Shown here piece by piece: positions 24,569 to 36,500 of a stretch of 64,000 bases of DNA; the stretch's first letter is position 1; every line of letters starts with the position of its first letter. This DNA is from Actinomucor elegans. Its lineage: Eukaryota > Mucoromycota > Mucoromycetes > Mucorales > Mucoraceae. Below the pieces are notes generated by a model, which had not been told where the DNA came from, did not search any database, and saw nothing but the letters and a program-made list of their open reading frames with translations. Made by a program: the position numbers and the translations under genes. The DNA lies in the NCBI GenBank assembly GCA_026027325.1, contig JAMSLZ010000007.1:930001-994000 (forward strand), given 5' to 3'.

Positions 24569-26954
24569 TGATATTATTAAATGATTGTAAAGTATAAAGA
24601 AATATAAAAGTTTTTGCAAAAGTAACGTATTTATACTAATTTATTTATGACAACCTTTAAGCAAGACTAATGAGGTTAAACAGCTTAAAGATAGAGCGCG
24701 GACAAATGGCTACACACATTCAATTATCTAATAGAACCCTTGTTTTATCATTTCTCAGGGAAAAGATCAGGATCACGGTAACACCAACTGGTCATCTACC
24801 GCGTACAAGCATTCATATTAAACATTCGTTTCTCTTCAATTTGGTCTAGACTAATGTGATCCGTTATATCTAGCTAACACGCGCACCTTTTTTTTTGCAG
24901 AATACTTGATTGTTTTTATAAAGGATTTTCTTTAAGTAAAGTAGTGGGTTGAATAATCGAAAACATATTATATGCAATCAAAAATGTATTATTGGTGTTC
25001 ATGTGTATTGTTTCCGAGGATACGATCAAAATCACAAAAGGAAATATTCACATCTATGTAAGAATGAGAAATAGAGTCCTTCAAGAAACTCCCATTTTTT
25101 CTCTTGGCTAATGGCAACAAAATTCAATCGCATCGAAAGACTTTTTAACCAAAATATATTATATCTTGAAGGCATCTACCCGAAACTAGTTATAAAGTAC
25201 AATGGCGCTCTTATTTGTCGTCTTGGATTACTCATAGTGGTTGAGTGTCTTTTTTAGCGTGTAGTACCAGCATGTAAAAAATTACATAATATATTTTGAG
25301 CAACTATAGGCAAAAGTAGGACCAGCTGGCTTTTTGATCCGAGCCAGGACCAGTGCCTTCTTTCAATGATAAGGTCACCTACTATCTAGACACGATACAC
25401 GCGTCACGTTTGTGTGTATCAGGTCAAGAATCTTTTCCTTCAGATAGGATTATGTAAAATGGAAGAAAAGAAGACTGAAACAGCATTGTTTGTGTTCACT
25501 TCAACTTTTGGCACTTGAGCATATGTAACTAGTACTATTATGGTTGATTCATTGATTATACAATAGGTGCAGGCCTTGTTTTAAGCTTTTTCTATTTCAT
25601 TCGACATGTTACAATTAGCATATTATACTACTCAGAAAAATGTTCTATTTCTTTGTTGTAAGATATATCCGCAAGCTCGGTCAGGCTGGGGTAAAAGGGC
25701 GCTTATTATATTAATGTGTAACATTTCTGTCGATTCTAATACATCAATACAAAAAGTAAAGCAATGCGGTTTGTACTTGTATATAGCTTAAATCAATCTC
25801 ATTTTCTATTGCTTTCCTAATATGAAAAAAGCGTTGTTTTTATGGCGTTACAGACAATGATCTGACATTATCTTAGAATCTAAACCAACTGTGTTTCTAG
25901 ATCAATTTGACCGAATAGCCTAGGCCATGATCTTTGAATCTAATGCAATATTCCTATCATTGTGATATAAAGATATACTTGATCTCAGTCTCCCTCTCAA
26001 TAAAAATATTATGTCGATGGAGTTCTTTATCATGTTTGAAGGATGGGTATGGAAGCATGAAAATACCGAAAGGTTAGGACATTAGGTCAATACGTACTGA
26101 GATTAAATATTTATCCATTCTTTATTGGGTGAGGTTACTCCGGTTAGTTTACCGCTTCACATCACAAACTCTTGCCTGGATCAAGCATAAACAGAGATAA
26201 ACCCATATTTTAGGAGAATAATGTATCAAAAAAATAGCAATGCTTTATGCATATTTTTAGAGTTTTGTAAGGATAAAATAAAGATAGACAGATGCTAGAG
26301 ACTAATATACGCTGATTTAAACTGAAAAGTGGAGATTCAATATGAGAGTCAACATGGTGCACGATAGAAAAATGCAACATTGTATTTTTAAGAGTGGACT
26401 GAGATAAATCAATGATTACCGGGAGAAAATATAAAGAAATTTGCATTCATTTCAATAACCGAATTTTTGCAATTACGCATCAATATAGGTGAGCGTTAGA
26501 ATATCTCAAAACGTAATGCTTAATCTGGCTGGAATGTTTCCAGAGCTTCAATTGGCCCCGATATAGGTTGCAAATATTCTGTCATTTGCTGGACTGATAA
26601 ATGCCAACTCTATACCTAACAAAGCAAGAATATCTATCTACACATTTTTAGTTTTCTACTATATTCAAACTATATACTTTGTTCAATAGCTGATTCCGTA
26701 CTAAACGTGTGATCTATTTTATAGCACTCTTTCTGTTCTTGGCTATACATACTTAAACTAACTATGGTAGATATTAAACTTTGATAATCAATGATTGGCT
26801 GATATTTACAGACTCAGTGTGATTGGCTTAAAGTGCTTGACGAAAGTAAGATTTAAATGGAAGAAACTTTGCCAGGTTCATACTATTTAGTTTTTGCTGT
26901 GCTACTAACTAGTATACCCCATTAGTACGAAACGAAAAAAAAAAAATAAAAAAA
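24569..26954. other. Intergenic interval with no visible gene
   Basis: About 2.4 kb of AT-rich DNA carrying the hexosaminidase promoter (immediately right of 24568) and the upstream region of the small plus-strand gene at 26955. A possible degenerate dispersed-repeat core lies near 25900 (TAGATCAATTTGACCGAATAG). Short open frames look accidental, and I see nothing else. Confidence 0.5.
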
Positions 26955-27819
26955 ATGTCAGGCAAAGATCCATTATTGTTTTGGCTTTCTCAAGAATCAG
27001 TTGATAGGTAATTATTCTTTAATTTCTAGTTTGAACATTGAGCCCACTAAAATTTACTTGAACTCTTCAAACAGTAATGCAGACATCTATCTACCACCAG
27101 ACACACCTACCCAATCTGCTCGAGTCTTGCCTCAAATTAGAAAGAATAAACGTATCAAGAGGATTAGAACGCTTGAACGCTTGAAAGCTTATACATTCGA
27201 GAAATTTGAAGATATCAGAAAGGAGCAAGCTAGATGCTTGGATCCAGCTCGCTTACCTCCACCAACAATACCTTACGGAGTGATTGAGTTTATAGAAGGA
27301 GAAGAGTTTTTGGTCGATGATACGAATGACATTGTAGATCTGTTGGAATTGGCACATCGAGTGAAAGAAAATGGAATAGATTCAATTCCACCTAACCCAG
27401 CACCGCGATTATCAGATGATCAAGAAGAAAGAGAAGCTGATTTGGTCGAAAAAAAAGGCCACAAAGATCCTTTGGAGGTAAGGGAATGGTATTTGTATCA
27501 GGAAAGACTACATTAACACTGTTACTATTAGGAGGACTACAAAAAACGAATCAAATGTTTTATAGATCAATATGATCGAATTGTATCCACTCTACTGAGT
27601 GAAGAAGAACCTTTAAACAGCGCAAATGGTTCCATACTATCATCATCGTCATCACTACGAGAAGAAGGCGAAATTGATTCTGATTCAAGCGTGTCGCCAA
27701 TCATTGCTACTTCACCACTTGCTCCTCTACCACCACGCGTCTCAAGACGGGATCCTCGTTTGACTCTGAAAGAATACAATAATAATGCATCACATCATCC
27801 TCCAATTAACGGCAAGTAA
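26955..27819 (+). CDS. Unknown charged, low-complexity protein
   Basis: Not recognised. Three exons (26955-27007, 27075-27477, 27532-27819) give about 247 residues starting MSGKDPLLFWLSQESVDS. Visible features are a basic stretch (RKNKRIKRIRTLERLKAYTF, possible nuclear signal), a helical charged region (EKFEDIRKEQARCLD), a Pro/Leu segment PARLPPPTIPYGVIEF followed by acidic IEGEEFLVDDTNDIVDLLEL, and a Ser/acidic tail (SILSSSSSLREEGEIDSDSS) with Pro-rich and RRDPRLTLKEY ends. No signal peptide or membrane helix is seen. Intron 1 could be spliced as a 67-nt intron (chosen) or, in the same frame, at an acceptor giving only 22 nt; the choice changes 15 residues. The stop lies about 105 bases from the convergent HTS1 stop. 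The splice frame and biased composition support a real gene. Confidence 0.7.
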
Positions 27820-27924
27820 AAGTCTGTACTTCTTGTATATCCACACAAAGACTCGTATTGTATATATTTTCTTCTCTTTTATGCGTTATGCAAGCGTATA
27901 ATATAATAAAGATCCTTGTTCTTA

Positions 27925-29550
27925 TTATAAGCATTCTACTTTTCTCTTTATTTCCGTAATCATTTCCTTTCTATCAAATACAGATCCTCCACCTTGATTC
28001 TCATCTTTTGATCGCATATCTTTGATACGCACTTTTCCAGAGTCTAGTTCGTCTTTACCTACAATTACAGCGAATGGGATTTGATCCTTCTCACAAGCAG
28101 ACCACTGTTTCTCCAGCTTGGGCTTATTCTTAAGCATAAACGAAGCATTGATACCAGCATCCCATAGTTCCTGTGCAACTGCCATTCTCTCTTTTAGTAA
28201 CCCATCGCCCACAGAAATCACATACACCTGTGTTTGATTGCTTTTGATACGACTGGGATCTTGTCTCGCCATCAAAATCGAAAAAACGCGTTCGATACCA
28301 ATAGAAATACCGACACAAGGGATAGTCTTTGGCTTTCCAGCCTTGTTGGTACCAGAAAACATGCCTACCAATTGATCATAACGACCACCAGCAGCAATAG
28401 ATCCAACCCCTTCGGTTTTATCTGTCACGGCTTCGTAAATGATACCAGTATAATAATCCAAACCACGCGCCAAACTCAAGTCCAGCTTGATGCGATCGCG
28501 TACATTAAATATATCTAAAAACTCTAGCAAGAGTTTTACATCAGCTAATCCTTGTGCAGCACCCGCATGTGCCATTAACGTTTGGTCTTTTTGCAACGTA
28601 TCTATTAATGCATCAGTAGAATCTGCCTGCAATTGCTGTACATACGCGCCAATACGATCTGCTGCAGCTTCTGGTAGTCCTTTTTCGACAGTCATTTCCC
28701 GCTTAACATCCACCCAGGGCAACTTGTCCAGTTTATCCACAGCAGATGAAATAGCACGTGTTTGATCAGATGGTACACCACAGACATCAAAAATACCATC
28801 AAGGATCTTGCGGTGGTTCAGCTTGATATGAAAAGGAATTTCAACAGCATCCAAAGCCTCGCAAAGAATTTTAAGGACCTCAGCGTCCGGGATCATCGGG
28901 TCATACACACCGGCAATATCAAAATCGCATTGATAAAACTCGCGTAAACGACCCTTGGTCATCACAGGTTGGTCCCGGCGGTATACTTTGGCTAGATGGT
29001 AACGTTTCATCTGCTGCTGGTCTTTTTTGCCCTGCATGGCTAAATAACGAGCAAAAGGGACCGTGAGATCATAACGCAAGGAGCATGCTTCGCCACCTTG
29101 ATCTGCCAAATCGTAAATAAGTTTACTATCTTCGCCGTATTTGCCGCTGAGAATATCGCGCATTTCAAAGACAGGTGTGTCAATAGTGACACCGCCATGA
29201 CGCTGGAAAACGTTGGTAATGGTGTTGAATAGCGATTCGCGTACAGCCATTTCCTTCTCGTTATAGTCTCGAGTACCTTTGGGTGTTTTTAATTGAAACT
29301 ATTAATTAAGAGATTCCTCATGTTATTAAAGCAACAAAAATGACAGCGAAATAAATGTAACTTACATTGCCTACTGCCTTTCTATCTTTATGTGTATCTA
29401 ACAAAGGTGTCTCATTTTAGCTTGAGCTGGACATAAATAAAAGGATAATGATCAGTAATTACCAGGTAATGTTCCCATGCAGCGACATGATATGCTGGTT
29501 ATAGAGCGCCTTATTGGAGATCGTGTGAAGAATAAAGACGATCTAATCAT
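27925..29550 (-). CDS. HTS1: Histidyl-tRNA synthetase (cytosolic and mitochondrial)
   Basis: Class II aminoacyl-tRNA synthetase that charges tRNA-His. Three exons (29550-29463, 29397-29366, 29298-27925) join in frame to about 497 residues. Motif 1 region: [20 protein letters not shown]. Substrate-binding [11 protein letters not shown], motif 2 around KVYRRDQP and [12 protein letters not shown], the histidine-specific [13 protein letters not shown], the motif 3 region [16 protein letters not shown]...[10 protein letters not shown], and the anticodon-binding C-terminus with [10 protein letters not shown]. The first ATG (29550) opens a basic, acid-free presequence ([20 protein letters not shown]) typical of mitochondrial import. 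A second in-frame ATG (codon 25, MGTLPD) could start the cytosolic form, as in yeast HTS1. The intron between exons 1 and 2 (29462-29398) was fixed by frame. The gene shares a divergent promoter with NOB1. Confidence 0.95.
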
Positions 29551-30257
29551 TTGTGCATTAGCTTGATGTTTAGAAATGACAGGGAAGGGTTACCTATATT
29601 TTTTTATTTTTTGGTAGGAGAGCGAAATATACGGCATTTATATCCCGATGACCAATAAGACTAATAAAAGATTCATGGATTTTTTTTCTCACTTTGACCT
29701 TTTTTAATATATTAAGTTTGCGTTTTTATAAGTATTAAATCAGAGAGACATAATAGACAACTTACTGTTCAAGCGTTGTAATTTATTTTTATTTTAAATA
29801 ACAAAGTATAAGCTTGAAGTAAACTAAATTTTTATAATTCAATCAAAATTTTCGCTTAGTCACATTAAAACTATTATAACGCGGATAGAAGAGAGTTAAA
29901 AAAAAAATTAGACAGCTTAATGCAAATTATTAGTATATTTCACTGATGTGCTTACTCAAAACTACCCAATTGTACAGTGATAAGAAGAAATATCGGTTAA
30001 AATTCCATTTTTTGAGTGCAATGCGAAATAGCTTACATAATAAAAACTGTCATTTTTCTACCTTCCTCAGGCGCCAGCTTTGATCCTTAGGCAGGACAGC
30101 CAATAAAACAAAGACTGCTTGAGTAATTCTATAGCCGATAGCCAACTACAAGTTAGTATTTTTGTGACCAGTAATAGGACTGCTCTTTCCTATCAAAGCC
30201 TTTTTCTTGGGGAACTCGAAGCTTTTTTTTTTTCCAGATCTACCTCAATTTACAGTA
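29551..30257. promoter_or_regulatory. Divergent promoter region of HTS1 and NOB1
   Basis: About 700 bases between the two start codons. CCAAT boxes occur at about 29652-29656 (toward HTS1 or NOB1) and 30100-30104. GCCGATAGCCAA at about 30134-30145 repeats the element seen before RAD1. No TATA box is obvious close to either start. Both genes serve protein synthesis, so co-regulation is plausible but not shown. Confidence 0.45.
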
Positions 30258-31870
30258 ATGTCAGAATCAACTGAAGCTCCTGTCGTTGACCAGCAACCTC
30301 AGCAATTGACTGAAGTAGAGCAAATAGCTCAACCTCCTAAACCTAGTTCAACACCCTTAAAATGCCTTGTCATTGATACCAATGCTATTATTAACGGTAC
30401 ATCACTCAGAAATATGGCTGAAGAGTTCTACACTTGTCCCGAAGTACTTTACGAATTACGTAGTGCTCACTCCAGAGAGTTCTTGTCTCGCTTACCTTTT
30501 GAATTAAAGGTCTTGAACCCTACTGATGAAGCCATGAAAACAAGTAAATATCTTTTTTTAAGGTGGCATTTGACGTTTTTATGCTAATATGTGTTTGGTC
30601 TAGTCACCGAATTCTCAAAAAAGACAGGCGATTACGGTGTTCTTTCGCAACCTGATTTAAGAGTCCTTGCGCTTACTTATACACTTGAAAAGAGAGAGAA
30701 TGGTGATGCTAATATTCGCAAAGAACCTCTTACTGTAAGTTTGGATTATTTGAGTGATAGCAATGATATATTTATGCCACGATATATAGACTAGACCCAG
30801 TGGCGCTCTTCCTAGTGCACCTCCACCTATGTCTTATTTCAAGAGACCTGCTTTGGAAAAGCAAGTGGATGAAGATGGTTGGGAAATCGCAACAAACCAA
30901 AAGAGAGCACCTGCCAAAAAGTACACACCTAAAAAGACTAAGAAATTACCTACACCTGTCAAAGAGGAAGAACAAGAAGAAAAGAAAGAGGAAGAAAAGA
31001 AAGAAGAGGAAAAGAAAGAGGAAGAAAAGAAAGAAGAGGAAAAGAAAGAAGAGGAAAAGAAGGATGAGGAAGTTAAACATATAACTGAATCTATTGAAAA
31101 GATTGATATTCAAGAACCCGTGTTGGAACAAGTGACAAGCCAACCGATTCCTTTGACTGAGGATGATTCTGACTCTGACGGTGGAGAATGGATCACACCT
31201 GATAATGTAGATGAATATAAAGCTGCAGAGATTGGTGTTACTGCTGATGAAATCAAGAAGAGAGCAGTAATGGCTGTTGGTTGTATGACTGCAGATTTTG
31301 CCATGCAGAACGTTTTATTACAAATGAACTTGAACTTGGTATCAGCTGGTGGTTACAGAGTGAAGAAGATTAGAAATTCCGTAATGAGATGTCATGCTTG
31401 TTTCTGGTAGGTGATTTTGTTATATACAAAATGATAGAATTACTAATTTTGATAATAGTGTTACAAATGATTTGGAAAAGAAATTTTGTCCCAAGTGTGG
31501 TAATGCTTCTCTTCAACGTGTTACTTGCAGTACAAATAGTAAAGGTGAAATTGCATACCATTTAAAGAAGAACTTTCAATACAGATTACGTGGTACAGTG
31601 TATGATATTCCTCCTCCCAAGGGTGGCCGTAAGAGCAATAATATTGTCTTGAGAGAAGATCAACGTGATTATATCAAAGCTACACAAAGAAAACAGAAGA
31701 AGAACGTGGTGGACATGTTTGATCCTGATTTCATTCCATTGTACGGCAAGTTGGATACAAAAGAAGTGACCAACAATATGTTTGGTACAGATACAATTGG
31801 CTATGGCCGTAAAAACCCCAATGCATCGAAAAAGAGAGTGGGTAAAAAGAAGAGAACCCATCATTTCTAA
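30258..31870 (+). CDS. NOB1: 20S pre-rRNA D-site endonuclease Nob1
   Basis: PIN-domain nuclease that cuts site D of 20S pre-rRNA in cytoplasmic pre-40S particles to make mature 18S rRNA. Four exons (30258-30543, 30604-30734, 30790-31406, 31459-31870) join in frame to about 481 residues. The PIN domain starts at CLVIDTNAIINGT, whose Asp is the first catalytic carboxylate, and continues through TCPEVLYELRS, FSKKTGDYGVLSQPDLRVLA and LTYTLEK. A zinc ribbon follows with CHACF...CPKCG; the intron at 31407-31458 falls inside it. The C-terminal Nob1 region has KNFQYRLRGTVYDIPPPKGG, LREDQRDYIKA, FDPDFIP and a basic KKRVGKKKRTHHF end. Between them, residues about 190-235 form an imperfect KEEEKKEEEK repeat encoded by a purine run (30961-31070), longer than I expect for Nob1. 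A start at 30258 leaves an acidic Gln-rich leader. Confidence 0.96.
30961..31070 (+). repeat. Purine-only coding repeat in NOB1
   Basis: A nearly pure A/G stretch built of repeated GAGGAAAAGAAAGAA-type units encodes about 35 residues of alternating Lys and Glu. It is likely length-variable by slippage in units of 12-15 bases, which preserves frame. Confidence 0.85.
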
Positions 31871-32926
31871 TTTTAAACCTATCACCCAATAAATCACACT
31901 TTCTAGATACAAATGTTTACGCGCATACAATTTGAAAAATTGCTTCTGTTTGTCTTTTATATACCAGTACTTCTGTCAAGTTGTGCCTTGTTACGATAGC
32001 TGCTTTTAAATGAACTCATGTATGGGATTCAGAGTGTGCTTCAACTACAGTATTTCCGAGCTTAACCATAAGATCTCTTACATATCTATTACGTTGCAAT
32101 GTAGTTATTTGCAGTCACAAAAATACAATCAATGGATACTTGAAAATAACAACTTCTTGTACGATATTTACAAACAAAAAAAGCTCATCTGATGGTAAGA
32201 ATTATTTATTAGCATATTGTGCACAAACTACTTACTCCAGTCGAATGCAGTTTTCATTACATAAAAGCAATAGTCCATTCTAAGCATAAGGTGCCATGAT
32301 CAGACATGAGATCTGACTGAAATCGGCCGAGAGATCTAGAGATTGTTGACAAACAAGAGTTTATATTTAAACATTTCGTTTAATCTAAATCTATAAATTT
32401 CTCAATAGATTCCGGTCCAATGTCGCATCAGATTAGTATCCCATATTTCAAATAAGTCCTTCCGTTTATTATAAGGTTATTCTTTCTAGCTACTACACAG
32501 TAGTTATATCATTTTAATCAATACAACAATACCTGTCTAAATCGCAATAATTATTACGTATCTGGATCTTTATTTTCCCATTGGCTTATTTATGCTTGCT
32601 GAGTTTCATGGAGTGCATCGTCATTAGAGAGCCTACGTTTAGCATGATATATTCGTCATGCGAGGCAGGTATATTCCAATAATACACTATGTAAAGGTTG
32701 AAAGTTCAGCATCATATTACCAAGAAAATTTTACAGTTTAATTAAGTTGCTTGAACCCTGAGTTAAATGCGCTACAAGCTAATATAATACTCTATATCTT
32801 CAGGGCATAGCCTAAAGTAGATATACATGTTACACCTATATACCTTGAATAGTAAGCTGGATACACGGAGTTTTGTAAACTTTTTTTTTTCCTTCTTTCT
32901 TTTCCTTCTTGTTACATATATTTTCT
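31871..32926. other. Intergenic region between NOB1 and DOP1
   Basis: About 1 kb. It contains an inverted pair of dispersed-repeat cores (about 32260-32445, listed separately) and, just before DOP1, a T/C-rich leader (32881-32910). No gene is seen. Confidence 0.5.
32260..32445. repeat. Palindromic pair of dispersed-repeat cores
   Basis: A forward core (GATCTGACTGAAATCGGCC followed by GAGAGATCTAGAGATTG, about 32309-32344) faces a reverse core (TTTCTCAATAGATTCCGGTC followed by CAATGTCGCATCAGATTAG, about 32397-32435). The outer flank CATTCTAAGCATAAGG matches the flank of forward copies elsewhere. The arms are about 40 bases and imperfect. Confidence 0.55.
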
Positions 32927-33553
32927 ATGGGTGATAATGAAAAGTTACTGTCCATATCTCAGAAACTATTAAATAAAATATCAACCCGTAACCTGAACGA
33001 TTCTGACTCTGGAGATTGCAGCATACACGTCAATATGGATTCTTCCCCTGAAATACCAAGTATGTTTTAACGCGAACGTAAGACAATAGTTTTTTCTTCT
33101 TTTGCTTTAACCTTTATCCCGTTTTTTTTTTAACTTTTATAGGCCCTCAACAAAGAGAACAAGGTGAAAAGATAGCTCGTATTAAAACCTTGATACAGTA
33201 CTTACTTTATTTACAGCCTTTCAAAATGACTCGAGATTTCGAAAATACAATCAACTTGTCGAAAAAAACCTACAATCATTTGATGCGGTGAACGAATGGG
33301 CAGACATTATTTCTTTTCTCGGTAGACTATTAAAGGTAAGAAGTCTCGAAAAACTTCTTCCTTCGTAACGTATGCTTATTTTGGCCCTTTAGTCTTTTCA
33401 AGCATATCCGCAATTTCCAATTATACCTAGAAAGCAGCTGGTCGCCAAGAGATTAGCCCAATGTTTAAATCCAGGCTTTCCCGCTGGCGTACACCGAAAA
33501 ACACTTGAAGTGTATGATTACATATTGAAAACCATTGGGGTAATCTAATCAAT

Positions 33554-33586
<33 letters not shown>

Positions 33587-36500
33587 CCAAGCTTTTTCTT
33601 TTGAATATAGATACTGATAACATATATTTTATAGACAGATCAGTTAGCTGAAGATTTAGCATTATGGTCTACAGGCTTGTTTCCATTTGTTCAGCATGCT
33701 GCTACACATGTCAAGGTATGTCAAAAAAAAAGAAGGAAGCAGAGCGTTGTTTGATCGAAGATTTGTAACTCTATTTTATATTGGTAGCCTCAACTACTCG
33801 CCATTTTCGAAACTTATTACTTTCCACTAAGAGGCAGACTTCGACCAGCCATGCGAGGATTTATTATTGCACTATTACCAGCCTTGGAAGAGGAAGGGAG
33901 CGAATATTTCGATCAGGTACTATATGTCAGTGGATGGCCATACATACAAAAAAACTGACTCGATAAATGACCAGGTGGTAATATTGATTGAGAATCTATC
34001 AGAAACTGTTGAATTGCCATTCTTTTTTTCTTGTATGTGGCTAGTCATGATCAGTAATCCAAGCCTAAGACCACCTGCTTTGAATTACCTGCTTAGGAAG
34101 TTACCCAAGATTACGGATAGAGAAGGTACGTGTTATATGTGTTCTTTAGTCTACAAATGGCTCATTGTATTGGATTTATTAGCTGTCGCTGTAGTGCTGG
34201 GAGGGAAGGAGAATGTAAGCTTAATGGTAAGGGCCTTTGCTAGCACTCTAAATGATCATCAATTACTGGTACAACGTGGCATGCTGGAACTGCTAGTACA
34301 AAACTTTATGCTCAAGAGTCGCATGATACCTCACGAGGATCTAGTCATTCTAATGAGAGCCGCCTTGGGGATCGTGCTTCGAAAAGATATGTCATTGAAT
34401 AGAAGATTGTATGCTTGGGTATTAGGAAGTGACGGTACTACTCAAGCACAAGTCCTGTACTTTAATATGTATGCCGAGAAACCAGCAACGCAGGCGGTAC
34501 GTGGCATGCTTCAGCAACAACAGCAGCAATTGATATCATCCTCGCCTGAATCAACAGATATCGAACAGCAACGGCCTTACAAGATCTTGATTTCACTCAT
34601 GGATAAATGGGAACTGGGTCAACCTATTGTAAATAATATCTTTGTGGACTCTTTAATTAGTTTAAGATCCATTAAATCCCAACAAGCTGAAATCATCAAG
34701 ACAGCCAATATGTGGATGGATATGGTAGAGCCCTATTTGATTTGCTTGAAACTGTTTGAATTAATTGATGTCCCTTTCAGCACCAACAAAAAGACAGTCA
34801 ATCGCAGCTTAGATCATATGCAATTGATGGAATACACGTTGGAGACGTTTCATTTGATAGACGATGAAATTAAACACATCCATTTTCCTTTGATACTCGC
34901 TTCTCTGACACGTAAACTTAAAGACGCACTCAAAAGCCCTGCTTTTATCGAGATCTTACCTCAAGTTAGTCAATGTATTACATTGATCTTGAATATACTC
35001 CAAAAACTACCCGAATCCGTATTCCTTAACCGCCCTAATGACAATGAAAACATAAATGAACACAAGCATTTCCAATCAGGCGGAAATATTATAGAATACG
35101 CCCGTGATTTCTATGGTCTTGGTCAATCGCCTTACTCGCCCCAGCTTACTGATGATGAAAATAAAGTCGACCATGACTTGGAAAATGAAAGCAATGAAGA
35201 AGGTGGCGATCTCTCTTCCTCTGCCAATATCAAGAAGCCGTCACAAGCACAATCTCTCCAGTTCCAAGTGCGTCCTGAATACGAACCTCTACGTGGATCT
35301 TTGCTCATTAAAGAAGTAGCAGATAACTTGACAGGATTCTTGATCGACTTTATCAATAGCTATATTGTCTTGCCCGAGAACTTGCAAAGCGGTGTGGATG
35401 TGGGTGTTGAAGGCAAGCGCTTGAAGCACATTGAACATCACCTGGAGCATGTATTCTTGAATGCCTGCACAGCTATCACCATGATCTCCAAACATGCTGA
35501 CCATGAGTTTGTGCTGGAGCGATCTGAGCAATTGACACACGTGTTACTTAAATGCTGCCAACAAGTCAAAGTCTTTGGTGTCGTGGATGCTGGTCTATCT
35601 ACCTTGACCTTGCTGGCTTCTACAAAGCAGTTTGTTGACCCTATGGTGCTCAAGCACACAACACATATCAAGGCCATTGTAGATAAGCTATGGGGATTCC
35701 TTACGCCCACAATGCAGCTGTTACATATGCGTACTGTTGAATTACTTTGGCTGTTGATTGATGCCTCTTTGCCACATCAAATTGAAACCATTGTTTCCAA
35801 TTATCTTATTCATCAGGACGACGAACGAGAAAGATTAAGCAGTTATGAAAAATTTGGTATTGTCTGGGAACTATCAGAGAATATACCAGATGCTAGTTCG
35901 GTCTTTTCGCGGCCCATGTTTTTGATGTTGGATTTACTGAGAGAAGGCACTTCGCCCTTGGACCGTAGAGCAGGCGAAACATGGATTCGATGTCATTTGA
36001 AAAGCTATGTGCGGTTATTAGAACCTTTTATGACGGCCTTGCTAGATAAGCACATTGTGCGTCGACCAGCCGAGCTGCAAGTCGATTGGAAGAATCAAAC
36101 ACTCAAGAAAAAGGAAGACAAGTACACGGACATATCATACTTTATCTATATGCGAGCATTTGATACAGACATCATTGATTATATGTTTACTACATTGGTT
36201 ACCTTGATAACTTTTGGAGGATTGAATGTGTTGAAAACATGTAAAAACCATACAGTTGATGGTGAAGGTGTGATAGGCAAATTAGCTCAAGCTTCATTGG
36301 ATTACAACATGTCTAGGCCCGCGACCTTTTTAGATCTTTTGGTGTCTATTTCTATTAGGTAAAAGTAAACAAGCTGAAAAGAAAGGAAAACAAGGTTTCT
36401 TATTTTCCTTTTAGATTTCTAGAAACCGAGCCTAGTAATAACTTGGTAAAATCCATTGGTAAACAAGTATGCAGTATTCAACTCCACTCTGCCGACCTAT

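Noticed and set aside
27008..27029. A 22-nt intron in the unknown gene at 26955
   Set aside because: GTAATT to TTCTAG gives a 22-nt in-frame intron, but the acceptor at 27074 gives a 67-nt intron of normal size, also in frame. The normal one is preferred; only cDNA can decide.
29250..29298. HTS1 starting at the ATG at 29250
   Set aside because: That start would omit [10 protein letters not shown], part of the conserved core. Upstream exons supply it and a proper N-terminus.
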